From assembly GCA_003695215.1 (NCBI GenBank), contig RFIM01000278.1:1-14264 (forward strand): a DNA stretch of 14,264 nucleotides, given 5' to 3'. Below are positions 6,321-13,404 of this stretch, piece by piece. Numbering within the stretch: the first letter of the stretch is position 1; each line of letters begins with the position of its first letter. The position numbers and the translations under genes were made by a program. This stretch comes from Chloroflexota bacterium. Lineage in GTDB: Bacteria > Chloroflexota > Anaerolineae > Aggregatilineales > UBA2796. The notes below the pieces were generated by a model. It was not told where the DNA came from. It saw nothing but the letters and a program-made list of their open reading frames with translations, and searched no databases.

Positions 6321-7477
6321 CCATGCCGCTGCAAGAAGCGCGCCAAGCGCTCCAACGCCTCTTCGATTTTCTCATAAGCTGTGGCGTAGCTAGCGCGCAC
6401 AAAGCCTACGCCGCTAGCGCCGAAGGCGCTGCCGGGCACCATTGCTACGCGCTCTTCCTGCAGCAGCCGCTCAGCAAAAGTATTCTCGTCCATGCCGCTG
6501 ATGGCAATGCTAGGAAAGGCGTAGAAAGCGCCGCGCGGCTCAAAGCAGGTCAAGCCGAGCGCATTGAAGCCGCTGACGATCAGCTTGCGCCGCCGATCGT
6601 ATTCCTCACGCATCGCCTCAACGTCAGGCTCGCTCTGCTCGAGCGCGGCCAGCAGCGCTTCCTGCGCTGTGGTCGGCGCGGACATGATCGTGTACTGATG
6701 GATCTTGCGCATCATGCCAATGACCTCAGCGTTGCCAGCTGCATAGCCGATGCGCCAACCTGTCATGGCGTGGCTCTTGCTGAAGCCGCTGAGCACGACT
6801 GTGCGCTCGCGCATGTTCGGCAAGGTCGCGAATTGTGTGTGCGGCACGCCGTAGACAAGCCGATCGTAGATTTCATCTGAGATGACCAGCAGATCGTGCT
6901 TCTCAGCCAGCTGAGCGATCTCGAGCAGGCGCTCGCGGCTCATCACAGCGCCTGTGGGATTGTTAGGATAGCCGATCAGGATCGCTTTAGTGCGCGGCGT
7001 GATCTTCTCGGCGATGCGCTCAGCCGTCACTTGGAAGCCGTCGGCTGCGTAGGTCGGAATGGGTACAGGCACGCCATGCGCCAATGTCACTTCAGGCATG
7101 TAGGCGACAAAACACGGCTCAGGCACGATCACTTCATCGCCAGGGTCGAGGATAGCGTTCAAGGCCAAGTAGAGCGCCTCGCTCACACCGACAGTGATCA
7201 GCAATTCGCGCTCAGGATGATATTCGATGCCGTACAGCCGTGCGATGTAGCCTGAGAGCGCGACGCGCAGCTCATAGATGCCTGAATTGCTGGTGTAGTG
7301 CGTGCTGCCGCGCTGCAGCGATTGAATGCCTGCCTGTAGCAAGGCAGGCGGCGTGACGAAGTCAGGCTCGCCGATGCCCAGCGAAATGACGTCGTCCATA
7401 GTGGCAGCGATATCAAAGAACCGACGAATACCCGAAGGCGGAATGGCGCGCACGCGCTGTGCGATGAAATCTCTCAT
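6317..7477 (-). CDS. PLP-dependent class I/II aminotransferase
   Basis: A cytosolic fold-type I aminotransferase of 386 residues, which transfers an amino group between an amino acid and a 2-oxoacid. Visible landmarks are the N-terminal ISLGIGEPDF, the PNNPTG motif with Asn173, Asp201 and Tyr204 that position the cofactor (SDEIYDRLVY), Lys234 as the Schiff-base lysine in SGFSKSHAMTGWRIGY, and a C-terminal Arg in GFVRASYA that would bind the substrate carboxylate. This is the aspartate/aromatic aminotransferase subgroup; the exact substrate is not resolved, so no symbol is given. The ATG is preceded by AAGGTGAG at good spacing. It lies 18 bp downstream of the nucleotidyltransferase gene and is probably cotranscribed with it. 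Its TAG and the TAA of the lipoprotein gene share the bases CTAA. Confidence 0.92.
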   Translation of the reverse strand: MRDFIAQRVRAIPPSGIRRFFDIAATMDDVISLGIGEPDFVTPPALLQAGIQSLQRGSTHYTSNSGIYELRVALSGYIARLYGIEYHPERELLITVGVSEALYLALNAILDPGDEVIVPEPCFVAYMPEVTLAHGVPVPIPTYAADGFQVTAERIAEKITPRTKAILIGYPNNPTGAVMSRERLLEIAQLAEKHDLLVISDEIYDRLVYGVPHTQFATLPNMRERTVVLSGFSKSHAMTGWRIGYAAGNAEVIGMMRKIHQYTIMSAPTTAQEALLAALEQSEPDVEAMREEYDRRRKLIVSGFNALGLTCFEPRGAFYAFPSIAISGMDENTFAERLLQEERVAMVPGSAFGASGVGFVRASYATAYEKIEEALERLARFLQRHG

Positions 7478-7495
7478 GCTCTCACCTTGTGGCCA

Positions 7496-8491
7496 TCAGG
7501 CAAAGCCTAACACGGATGAATCGCCGACGTTGACGGCGCGGAAGCGCCCTTCCACACGCGCATTGCGCCCGACCAAGCTCTGCGCCAAGAGCGTATCTTT
7601 GCAGAAGGCGCCTTCATCAATGATGCTATCGCGCACCAGGCAATCCTCGATCACAGCATTGGCTGCGATGGTCACGTAAGGGCCGATCACGGAACGGCTG
7701 ATACGCGCCGATGGATCGATGCAGACAGGCGGAATGATGATGGTCTGTGGATGATGCCCATTCTGTGCGCTGTTATCATGCCCATGATCGAGCAAGTAGC
7801 GGTTGGTCGCCAGCACAGTTTCAGCTCTGCCGCAGTCTAGCCATTCCGAGACTTGCCGCGTATGGAACTTCATGCCATTTTGGACCATCAGTTGCATGGC
7901 ATCAGCCAAGAAATATTCGTTCTTGGTCATGATCTTGCGCGCCATCAGCTGCTCAATGGCCTCCAAGAGCGGCAGGCTGCGCGCAAAGTAATATATGCCG
8001 ACCACAACTAGCTTGTTCTCCATAGTGGTCGGTTTTTCCACAAAGCGTGTGATCTCGCCGCGCTCGTTGAGCGTGACCACGCCAAATGGGCGCGGGTCTT
8101 CAACTTCCTTGACGAAGATCAGCGCGTCGCTGCCATCTTGGTGCAGATTGCTCAGATCGGCTTCGAAGAGCGTATCCACGAAGATGACCAAGACGGGCGT
8201 ATCGGCTTGCAGGTGCTCTTTGGCAAGGTAAATGGCGTGCGCCTGACCGAGCATCTCGGTCTGCTCGACAAAGCGCGCCTTGATCGGATAGTTGGCGCGC
8301 ACATATGCCTCAACCTGCTCACCCAAGTGGCCGACGATGAAGATATATTCCTCGACTTCGAGCGGCATTAATTTATCTAGCAAGTGACCGAGTACAGCTT
8401 TGCCTGCCACGTTGATCAGCGGCTTCGGCTTGGTAAAAGTGTGCGGGCGCAGACGCGTGCCAAAGCCTGCCAGCGGAATGACGACCTTCAT
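7496..8491 (-). CDS. Sugar-1-phosphate nucleotidylyltransferase with C-terminal left-handed beta-helix
   Basis: Transfers NMP from an NTP to a sugar 1-phosphate, making an activated sugar for cell-surface polysaccharide or glycolipid synthesis. At 331 residues it has an N-terminal Rossmann-like domain with signature GFGTRLRPHTFTKPKPL (9-25), Asp106 (FVDTLF) and Asp219 (EWLDCGR), the expected metal ligands, and VEKP (151-154). Residues about 250-325 are hexapeptide-like repeats (IDPSARISRSVIGPYVTIAA) forming a short left-handed beta-helix, as in the long RmlA-like (glucose-1-phosphate thymidylyltransferase) and GlmU-like enzymes. The lack of a full acetyltransferase active site argues against GlmU. 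Substrate sugar and base are unknown. The ATG is preceded by GAGGAGAG (complement of 8501-8508), a strong ribosome site. It leads the operon with the aminotransferase. Confidence 0.9.
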   Translation of the reverse strand: MKVVIPLAGFGTRLRPHTFTKPKPLINVAGKAVLGHLLDKLMPLEVEEYIFIVGHLGEQVEAYVRANYPIKARFVEQTEMLGQAHAIYLAKEHLQADTPVLVIFVDTLFEADLSNLHQDGSDALIFVKEVEDPRPFGVVTLNERGEITRFVEKPTTMENKLVVVGIYYFARSLPLLEAIEQLMARKIMTKNEYFLADAMQLMVQNGMKFHTRQVSEWLDCGRAETVLATNRYLLDHGHDNSAQNGHHPQTIIIPPVCIDPSARISRSVIGPYVTIAANAVIEDCLVRDSIIDEGAFCKDTLLAQSLVGRNARVEGRFRAVNVGDSSVLGFA

Positions 8492-8528
8492 GAACGAAAA
8501 CTCTCCTCAATTCAAGTTTAAGAAAGGC

Positions 8529-8554
8529 GGCACAGCGCAGCACAAGGCTGTGCC
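8529..8554 (-). terminator. Hairpin after gatA, possible intrinsic terminator
   Basis: A perfect 8-bp inverted repeat, GGCACAGC (8529-8536) and GCTGTGCC (8547-8554), with a 10-nt loop begins 5 bp past the gatA stop. On the minus strand it is followed by GCCTTTCTT, only a modest T-tract, so termination may be partial. It separates gatA from the nucleotidyltransferase operon on the same strand. I see no convincing promoter between it and that next gene, so read-through is possible. Confidence 0.5.
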
Positions 8555-8558
8555 ATGA

Positions 8559-10025
8559 CTAATTTTCAAGGTAAGTTGGCGCACGCTTGTGCCATTCTGT
8601 GCTTTGCTCATAAGCGTAAGCGACGCGCAACATTTTTTCTTCGCCAAAGGCGGGCGCCAGCAGCTGCAAGCCAATGGGCAGATTCTCGTTATCGTAACCG
8701 CATGGCAAGCTGATGCCGCAGATGCCTGCCAAGTTCACAGGCAAGGTGAAGATATCCTCAAGGTACATCTGCAGCGGATCGTCCACTTTTTCGCCAAGGC
8801 GGAAGGCTGTGCGCGGCGCCGTTGGCGCGGCGATCACGTCCACCTCGGCGAAGGCGCGGTCGAAATCGCGCTTGATCAAGGTACGCCCTTTCTGCGCCTT
8901 CAGGTAGTAGGCGTCGTAGTAGCCTGCTGAGAGCGCGTACGTGCCCAGCATGATGCGTCGCTTGACTTCCTTGCCAAAGCCTTTGCCACGCGTGCTGCGA
9001 TACATATCCCACATGCCGCGCCCATCTTGGAAGCGCGGGCCGTAGCGCACGCCGTCAAAGCGCGCCAAATTCGCGCTCGCCTCAGCTGGCGCAATCAGAT
9101 AATAGATCGGCAAGCCGTAGTCAGTGTGCGGCAAGCTGACCTGGTGTATCTCAGCGCCGAGCGCCTCCAAGTGTGCCACAGCGGCGCGCACAGCCGTCTC
9201 GACCTCAGGCTGCATGCCGCTGATGAAATATTCTTTTGGCACGCCAATGCGCATGCCTTTGATATCGCCCGTCAGCGCGGCGTTGTAATCAGGCACGGGC
9301 GCCTGCACACTGGTGGAATCCAAGGGATCGTGACCGCTGATGACCTGCAAAAGCACAGTCGCGTCGCGCACAGTCCGCCCGAAGGTGCCGATCTGATCCA
9401 GCGATGAGGCGAAAGCGATCAAGCCGTAGCGCGAGACGCGCCCGTAGCTAGGCTTGATGCCAACAATGCCGCACATTGCCGCCGGCTGCCGCACAGAGCC
9501 GCCTGTATCCGTGCCAAGCGCGCCCAGGGCCATGCGCGCCGCCACTGCCGCTGCGCTGCCGCCGCTGCTGCCGCCCGGAATGCGATCCAAGCGATGTGGA
9601 TTGCGCGTCACGTGATAGGCGCTGTTCTCAGTGGATGATCCCATCGCGAATTCGTCGGTGTTGGTCTTGCCGAGCATGATGGCACCGCTTTGGAAGAGCC
9701 TCTGCACAGCTGTGGCAGTGTAAGGCGGCACGAAGCCTTCCAGAATGCGCGAGCCTGCTGTGGTCGGCACGCCTTCGGTACACAGCACGTCTTTGATGCC
9801 CAGAGGGATGCCCAGCAGCGGCGCATCCTCGCCTTGAGCGCGGCGCGCATCGGCTTGGCGTGCCTGCTCCAGCGCCCGTTCAGGCGTCAGCGTCAGGAAG
9901 GCGCCGATACGTGGCTCTAGCGCCGCGATGCGCTCAAGGTGCGCTTGCGTCAGTTCCACAGCGCTGATGCGCCCTGCACGCAGCTCGGCCAGCGCTTCTG
10001 TCAAGGTCAAGTCCGTTAGATGCAT
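8559..10025 (-). CDS. gatA: Asp/Glu-tRNA amidotransferase subunit A
   Basis: Glutaminase and amidase subunit of GatCAB, which converts Glu-tRNA(Gln) (and often Asp-tRNA(Asn)) to Gln-tRNA(Gln) in organisms lacking GlnRS. The 488 residues carry the complete amidase signature: Lys78 in LGIKDV, cis-Ser153 in PGGSSGGSAAAV, and nucleophile Ser177 in DTGGSVRQPA. The spacing matches the Lys-Ser-Ser triad of known GatA proteins almost residue for residue. Also typical are GKTNTDEFAMGSSTENSA and GIVGIKPSYGRVSRYGLIAFASSLDQIG. Those tRNA-enzyme-specific signatures and the usual length make a generic amidase unlikely. gatB and gatC are not in the window. The ATG at 10025 has no obvious Shine-Dalgarno; a promoter lies 45-70 bp upstream. 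gatA is divergent from the operon that contains gltX, which makes the substrate for this enzyme. Confidence 0.96.
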   Translation of the reverse strand: MHLTDLTLTEALAELRAGRISAVELTQAHLERIAALEPRIGAFLTLTPERALEQARQADARRAQGEDAPLLGIPLGIKDVLCTEGVPTTAGSRILEGFVPPYTATAVQRLFQSGAIMLGKTNTDEFAMGSSTENSAYHVTRNPHRLDRIPGGSSGGSAAAVAARMALGALGTDTGGSVRQPAAMCGIVGIKPSYGRVSRYGLIAFASSLDQIGTFGRTVRDATVLLQVISGHDPLDSTSVQAPVPDYNAALTGDIKGMRIGVPKEYFISGMQPEVETAVRAAVAHLEALGAEIHQVSLPHTDYGLPIYYLIAPAEASANLARFDGVRYGPRFQDGRGMWDMYRSTRGKGFGKEVKRRIMLGTYALSAGYYDAYYLKAQKGRTLIKRDFDRAFAEVDVIAAPTAPRTAFRLGEKVDDPLQMYLEDIFTLPVNLAGICGISLPCGYDNENLPIGLQLLAPAFGEEKMLRVAYAYEQSTEWHKRAPTYLEN

Positions 10026-10067
10026 GTGATTTTCGATCAGTGCGTCTTGTGTTCAACAACGCCCATA

Positions 10068-10095
10068 ACTATACCATGCCTTGCGCTTTGCACAA
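10068..10095 (-). promoter_or_regulatory. Sigma70-like promoter for gatA
   Basis: On the minus strand TTGTGC (complement of 10090-10095) is followed after 16 nt by TATAGT (complement of 10068-10073). Transcription would begin near 10061, giving a leader of about 36 nt. The -35 sits in the loop of a 5-bp inverted repeat (GCGCT 10083-10087, AGCGC 10097-10101) that could be an operator or chance. Confidence 0.5.
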
Positions 10096-10160
10096 CAGCG
10101 CCTTAGAGGCAGGAGACTAAAATGGGCGAAGTGTAGAGCGCTTGGCAGCTCGATTCCAAC

Positions 10161-10189
10161 TGCACAAAGGGCGCCCGATATGCTAGAAT
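10161..10189 (+). promoter_or_regulatory. Probable promoter for the PIN/TRAM-gltX operon
   Basis: TAGAAT (10184-10189) is a good -10 box. TGCACA (10161-10166), 17 nt upstream, is a weak -35. The start would be near 10196 with a leader of about 35 nt containing GAGGAG ahead of the ATG at 10231. The rest of the 205-bp gap 10026-10230 holds the divergent gatA promoter; I see no RNA gene in it. Confidence 0.5.
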
Positions 10190-10230
10190 GGAACGTCAGT
10201 TCAGCCTAAAGTGAGGAGAGGCGCGCGGCC

Positions 10231-11301
10231 ATGACATCCGAGTTGATCTGGCGTCTGATCGGCATGATCGGATTGTCGTTGATCGGCGCGCGCCTTGGCG
10301 CCGATCTGATCGTGCCGCCACTCACGCGTGAAGCGACCACGCTGCTCTTCGGCTTGGTCGGCGCGCTCTCAGGGCTGATCCTGACGCCATACTTCACCAC
10401 ACGCCCAGCGCGCCTTGCGCGCGTGGTCATCATGGAGACGCCGGCTGAGACGCTCATCACAGCCATCATCGGCTTGCTGTTTGGCTTGGCAGTGGCGGCG
10501 CTTGCGGCTGTGCCGCTCAGCTTGCTGCCTGTGCCGCTCAACCAATGGCTGCCCGTCATCATGATGGTCGTCTTCAGCTATTTGAGCGTGACCGTCTTTG
10601 CCTTGCGCGCCCAAGACATCGTTCGCATGGCGCCACGCCTCTTCCGCCCTGCTGAGAATGCAAGTGAGCACGCTGCGCCAAGCGCCTATAGCGGCGGCCC
10701 GAAAATCTTAGTGGATAGCAGCGCTATCATCGATGGGCGCATCCTCGATATCAGCAAGACGGGCTTCATCCAAGGCGAGCTGATCGTGCCAGGCTTTGTC
10801 CTGCGCGAGATTCAGCATATTGCCGATGAGAGCAATACTTTGCGGCGCAACCGCGGTCGGCGCGGCTTGGAAATCCTTGAGGAGCTGCAACGCGAGAGCA
10901 AGGCGCCCGTCCAAGTCTTGGATTTAGATGTGGAGAACGTCCGCGAAGTCGATCACAAGCTGATCGCGCTTGCCAAGCAGATGAAGGCACTCTTGCTGAC
11001 TACAGATTACACACTCAAGCGCACTGCCAATCTGCAAGGCGTCGAGGTGCTGAATATCAACGAGTTGGCGAACGCGGTCAAGGCGGTCATTTTGCCGAAC
11101 GAGGTGATCACGCTGCAGGTGATCGCCGAAGGACGCGAGCCTGGGCAAGGCGTTGGTTACCTGGATGACGGCACTATGGTCGTAGTGGAAGACGGGCGCC
11201 GTCACATTGATCGCACGGTCGATGTGGTGATCGTGCGTATGATTCAAACTTCGGCGGGCAAGATGTATTTTGCGCGCCTTGACGACACATCGAGGAAATG
11301 A
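10231..11301 (+). CDS. PIN/TRAM-domain membrane protein, YacL-like
   Basis: A 356-residue integral membrane protein with a cytosolic PIN nuclease-like domain and a TRAM RNA-binding domain, the architecture of B. subtilis YacL. Residues 1-125 contain about four hydrophobic spans (roughly 8-28, 36-54, 74-97, 106-125). The PIN domain (about 158-275) begins ILVDSSAIIDGRI and has the acidic residues expected for a metal site: Asp162, Glu193, Asp241 and Asp259. TRAM spans about 289-350 (VITLQVIAEGREPGQGVGYL). Family members are predicted ribonucleases; a biochemical role is not established to my knowledge. GAGGAG about 12 nt upstream supports the start. Its stop overlaps the gltX start region (ATGATG), so the two are translationally coupled. 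Conserved pairing of this family with tRNA or isoprenoid genes is common in other bacteria. Confidence 0.9.
   Translation: MTSELIWRLIGMIGLSLIGARLGADLIVPPLTREATTLLFGLVGALSGLILTPYFTTRPARLARVVIMETPAETLITAIIGLLFGLAVAALAAVPLSLLPVPLNQWLPVIMMVVFSYLSVTVFALRAQDIVRMAPRLFRPAENASEHAAPSAYSGGPKILVDSSAIIDGRILDISKTGFIQGELIVPGFVLREIQHIADESNTLRRNRGRRGLEILEELQRESKAPVQVLDLDVENVREVDHKLIALAKQMKALLLTTDYTLKRTANLQGVEVLNINELANAVKAVILPNEVITLQVIAEGREPGQGVGYLDDGTMVVVEDGRRHIDRTVDVVIVRMIQTSAGKMYFARLDDTSRK
11292..11296 (+). promoter_or_regulatory. Ribosome binding site deciding the gltX start
   Basis: GAGGA ends 1 nt before the ATG at 11298 but 4 nt before the ATG at 11301. The spacing favours the second ATG, which overlaps the preceding TGA by one base. 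Both choices give the same protein apart from one extra Met. Confidence 0.5.
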
Positions 11302-12797
11302 TGAGCGAAAGCGAGCTGAAACCTGCGCGCACGCGCTATGCGCCTAGCCCAACCGGTCGGACTCACCTAGGCAATTTGCGGACGGCGCTCTTCGCCTGGC
11401 TTTGGGCGCGCCATACGCACGGCCAGTTCATCCTGCGCATCGAGGATACCGATCGCGAGCGCCTAGTGGAAGGCGCTCAGGAAGAGCTAATGGACGCGCT
11501 GCGCTGGCTCGGGCTCACATGGGACGAAGGGCCCGATATGGCCAACGGCAGGCGCTACGTGCAATCTTATAACTTGGCGCGCTACCACGAGATCGTAGCG
11601 CAGCTGCTCGACTCTGGGCGCGCTTATTACTGCGATTGCTCGCCTGAGCGCCTTGAGATCGTGCGGCGCACACAACAAGCGCGCGGCCAGAAGCCGCGCT
11701 ACGATAATCACTGCCGCGCGCGCGCGTTAGGCGCGGCTGAGAATCGTGTAGTGCGCTTCGCCATGCCCGAGCGCGGCGAGACACTCGTCCACGACCTACT
11801 GCGCGGCACAATCCGCTTCGAAAACGCCGATCACGGCGATCCGATCATCCTGAAATCCGACGGCTACCCGACCTACCATCTGGCATCAGTCGTAGACGAT
11901 CACGACATGCGCATCACGCACGTCATCCGCGCCGATGAATGGCTGCCGTCCACGCCAATTCACGTGAACTTGTATGCAGCGCTCGGCTGGCAGGCGCCGC
12001 ACTTCGTCCATCTGCCGCTAGTGACCGATCACGAGCGCCGCAAGATCAAAAAGCGCAGCGATGCCGATCAATCGGCCGAATACGCTGAATATGCTGAGAT
12101 GCTGCGCGTGGCAACGTTGCGTCAGCGCGGCTACTTGCCACAGGCGGTCTTCAATTTTCTTGCCTTTTTGGGCTGGCATCCAGGCACCACAGAAGAGCTC
12201 ATGACGCCTGAGGAAATCGTGGCGCGCTTCACCTTGGATCGCCTGAGCACCAGCTCGGCAGTCTTCGATGTGGATCGGCTGAATTGGTTCAACCAACAGC
12301 ACATGAAGCGGCTCTCAAACGCTGAGCTGAGCGCATTGCTCGTGCCGTATTTGCAGGATGCCTATCCTGAGTCGGCTCGCCTTGCGGATGCAGCCTGGTG
12401 CGAGGCGCTCACAGCCGCAGTGCGCGATGAGCTAGTCGCGCTCAGCGACGTGGTCGAGGCGGCGCGCTTCGCCTTTGAGGCGCCGCAAACGTTCACGGCC
12501 GAGGCTTTAGCAGTGCTGCAAAACGAGGCGGCGCCTGTGGCGCTCAGCGCGCTGAGCGCAGCCTTGCCCCAGACGGCGCAGTTGACTCGCGCTGAAGCTG
12601 AGGCGACGCTGAAAAGCGTGCGCGACCAGCTGAAGCAGGCGCACGGCTTGAGCGGTAAGCAAGTGTTGCTGCCCATTCGGGTGGCGCTGACGGGCAAGAT
12701 CGGCGGCGCGCATTTGACGGATATCCTGGCGTTGCTGAGCGTGGCTGAACTGCGCGAGCGGCTGCAACGCGCGCTCTCCAAAGCACCAACTGCCTGA
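11301..12797 (+). CDS. gltX: Glutamyl-tRNA synthetase
   Basis: Class I synthetase that charges tRNA(Glu), and probably tRNA(Gln) as well, given GatA next door. About 498 residues, normal for bacterial GluRS. The catalytic domain shows YAPSPTGRTHLGNLRTALF (the HIGH motif, His22), LRIEDTDRER, and a zinc-type cluster YYCDCSPERL with a later Cys. DGYPTYHLASVVDDHDMRITHVIRADEW is typical for the family. The KMSKS motif is unusual: KIKKR at 248-252 instead of KLSKR. The next stretch before RGYLPQAVFNFLAFLGWHP is about a dozen residues longer than in enzymes such as E. coli GltX as I recall them, and contains a three-fold AEY-like repeat. The helical anticodon-binding domain (about 330-495) is Ala/Leu-rich. 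The frame is intact throughout, so I take it as functional. Coupled to the PIN/TRAM gene upstream. Confidence 0.96.
   Translation: MSESELKPARTRYAPSPTGRTHLGNLRTALFAWLWARHTHGQFILRIEDTDRERLVEGAQEELMDALRWLGLTWDEGPDMANGRRYVQSYNLARYHEIVAQLLDSGRAYYCDCSPERLEIVRRTQQARGQKPRYDNHCRARALGAAENRVVRFAMPERGETLVHDLLRGTIRFENADHGDPIILKSDGYPTYHLASVVDDHDMRITHVIRADEWLPSTPIHVNLYAALGWQAPHFVHLPLVTDHERRKIKKRSDADQSAEYAEYAEMLRVATLRQRGYLPQAVFNFLAFLGWHPGTTEELMTPEEIVARFTLDRLSTSSAVFDVDRLNWFNQQHMKRLSNAELSALLVPYLQDAYPESARLADAAWCEALTAAVRDELVALSDVVEAARFAFEAPQTFTAEALAVLQNEAAPVALSALSAALPQTAQLTRAEAEATLKSVRDQLKQAHGLSGKQVLLPIRVALTGKIGGAHLTDILALLSVAELRERLQRALSKAPTA
12075..12101 (+). repeat. Three imperfect 9-nt tandem units inside gltX
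   Basis: Units GCCGAATAC, GCTGAATAT and GCTGAGATG encode AEY-AEY-AEM in the loop after KIKKR. The units are in frame, so copy change would lengthen or shorten the protein without a frameshift. Confidence 0.6.
12540..12559. repeat. Perfect 20-nt palindrome within gltX
   Basis: GCGCTCAGCG followed directly by its reverse complement, with no loop. It encodes ALSALS within an Ala/Leu-rich helix, so codon bias for GCG, CTC/CTG and AGC could produce it by chance. Confidence 0.5.
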
Positions 12798-12803
12798 GCG
12801 CGC

Positions 12804-12809
12804 TATAAT
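12804..12809 (+). promoter_or_regulatory. -10 box for the 12847 gene
   Basis: A perfect TATAAT lies 7 nt past the gltX stop. The expected start is near 12816, about 31 nt ahead of the ATG at 12847, with GGAAAGGA in between as ribosome site. I see no good -35 at 16-18 nt upstream, so strength is uncertain. Confidence 0.5.
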
Positions 12810-12846
12810 CAAGCCGCTTGGCGGAAGCTGGAAAGGATTTCGGCGC

Positions 12847-13392
12847 ATGCGATCGCCGCGAGAAGAAGCGCGCCGTGCCACACTACTGATGATCTTCGCC
12901 GTTGTCTCATCGCTGATCGTGATAGCGATCTTGATCGGCCTGTTGATCGTCATTGGCGATTTGATCGGACGGCTTGGGCGCCCTGCACGCGACTACGGCC
13001 CATACAACATCGCAGCGCGCCCAATTCCAATGGTCGCCTTTGTAGGCGATCTCCTGCCTTTAGCACTCGGCGACTTCAAGCGGCTGAGCCTGGAAGGCGA
13101 TCTGCAAAAGTTCCGCGCCGTCTATGAGCGCGGCACTGAGCGCGTCTCTGTGGCAGGCTCGCAGGCTATCTCGCTAGCGGCAGCGCAAGCGCAAGTGATG
13201 CGCATTCAAGAGACCGATCTGCAACGCAACGCGCGCAGCTTGATCGAGTCAGCCCGACTCGGCTTCTCATTTTACACCTACAATAATGCAGAGCGCGCGC
13301 GTTTGGCGTATAATCGAGATCGGTGGTTTTTCGATATCGTCGCAAGCTCACAGCGCACTCTAGATGACTTCATGAGCGTTTTCCAATACTAA
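12847..13392 (+). CDS. Single-span membrane protein, function unknown
   Basis: A 181-residue protein that I do not recognise. A short basic N-terminus (MRSPREEARR) precedes a long hydrophobic stretch at about 11-40, which by the positive-inside rule would place the remaining 140 residues outside the cytoplasmic membrane. That part is mixed alpha/beta or helical, with an Ala-rich helix (about 104-118) and an aromatic patch (LGFSFYTYNNAERARLAYNR). It has no Cys residues, repeats or known motifs. No lipobox is present, and the span has no obvious signal-peptidase site, so it is likely a membrane anchor. AAAGGA about ten nt upstream supports the ATG. It has its own -10 box and precedes two closely packed genes, so may head an operon with the STAS-like protein and the GT39-like transferase. 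Confidence 0.72.
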   Translation: MRSPREEARRATLLMIFAVVSSLIVIAILIGLLIVIGDLIGRLGRPARDYGPYNIAARPIPMVAFVGDLLPLALGDFKRLSLEGDLQKFRAVYERGTERVSVAGSQAISLAAAQAQVMRIQETDLQRNARSLIESARLGFSFYTYNNAERARLAYNRDRWFFDIVASSQRTLDDFMSVFQY

Positions 13393-13404
13393 CTGGCGGC
13401 TTAT

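Noticed and set aside
6323..6880. 185-residue open frame on plus strand opposite the aminotransferase
   Set aside because: It is a shadow of the strong minus-strand gene; its composition (His, Ala, Arg rich, no motif) reflects antisense codon bias. The same applies to the long antisense frames over gatA, gltX, sucD and the kinase.
10026..10230. tRNA or small RNA gene in the largest intergenic gap
   Set aside because: No cloverleaf, T-loop sequence or strong terminator is visible; the two opposing promoters and leaders account for the space.
12042..12128. A frameshift or assembly error in gltX after KIKKR
   Set aside because: Codon use and reading frame continue cleanly into RGYLPQAVFNFLAFLGW, so an in-frame insertion or clade variant is simpler.
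13310..13316. TATAATC inside the 12847 gene as an internal promoter
   Set aside because: No suitable -35 lies upstream, it is in coding sequence (AYNR), and the next start codon is about 90 bp away without a clear ribosome site.
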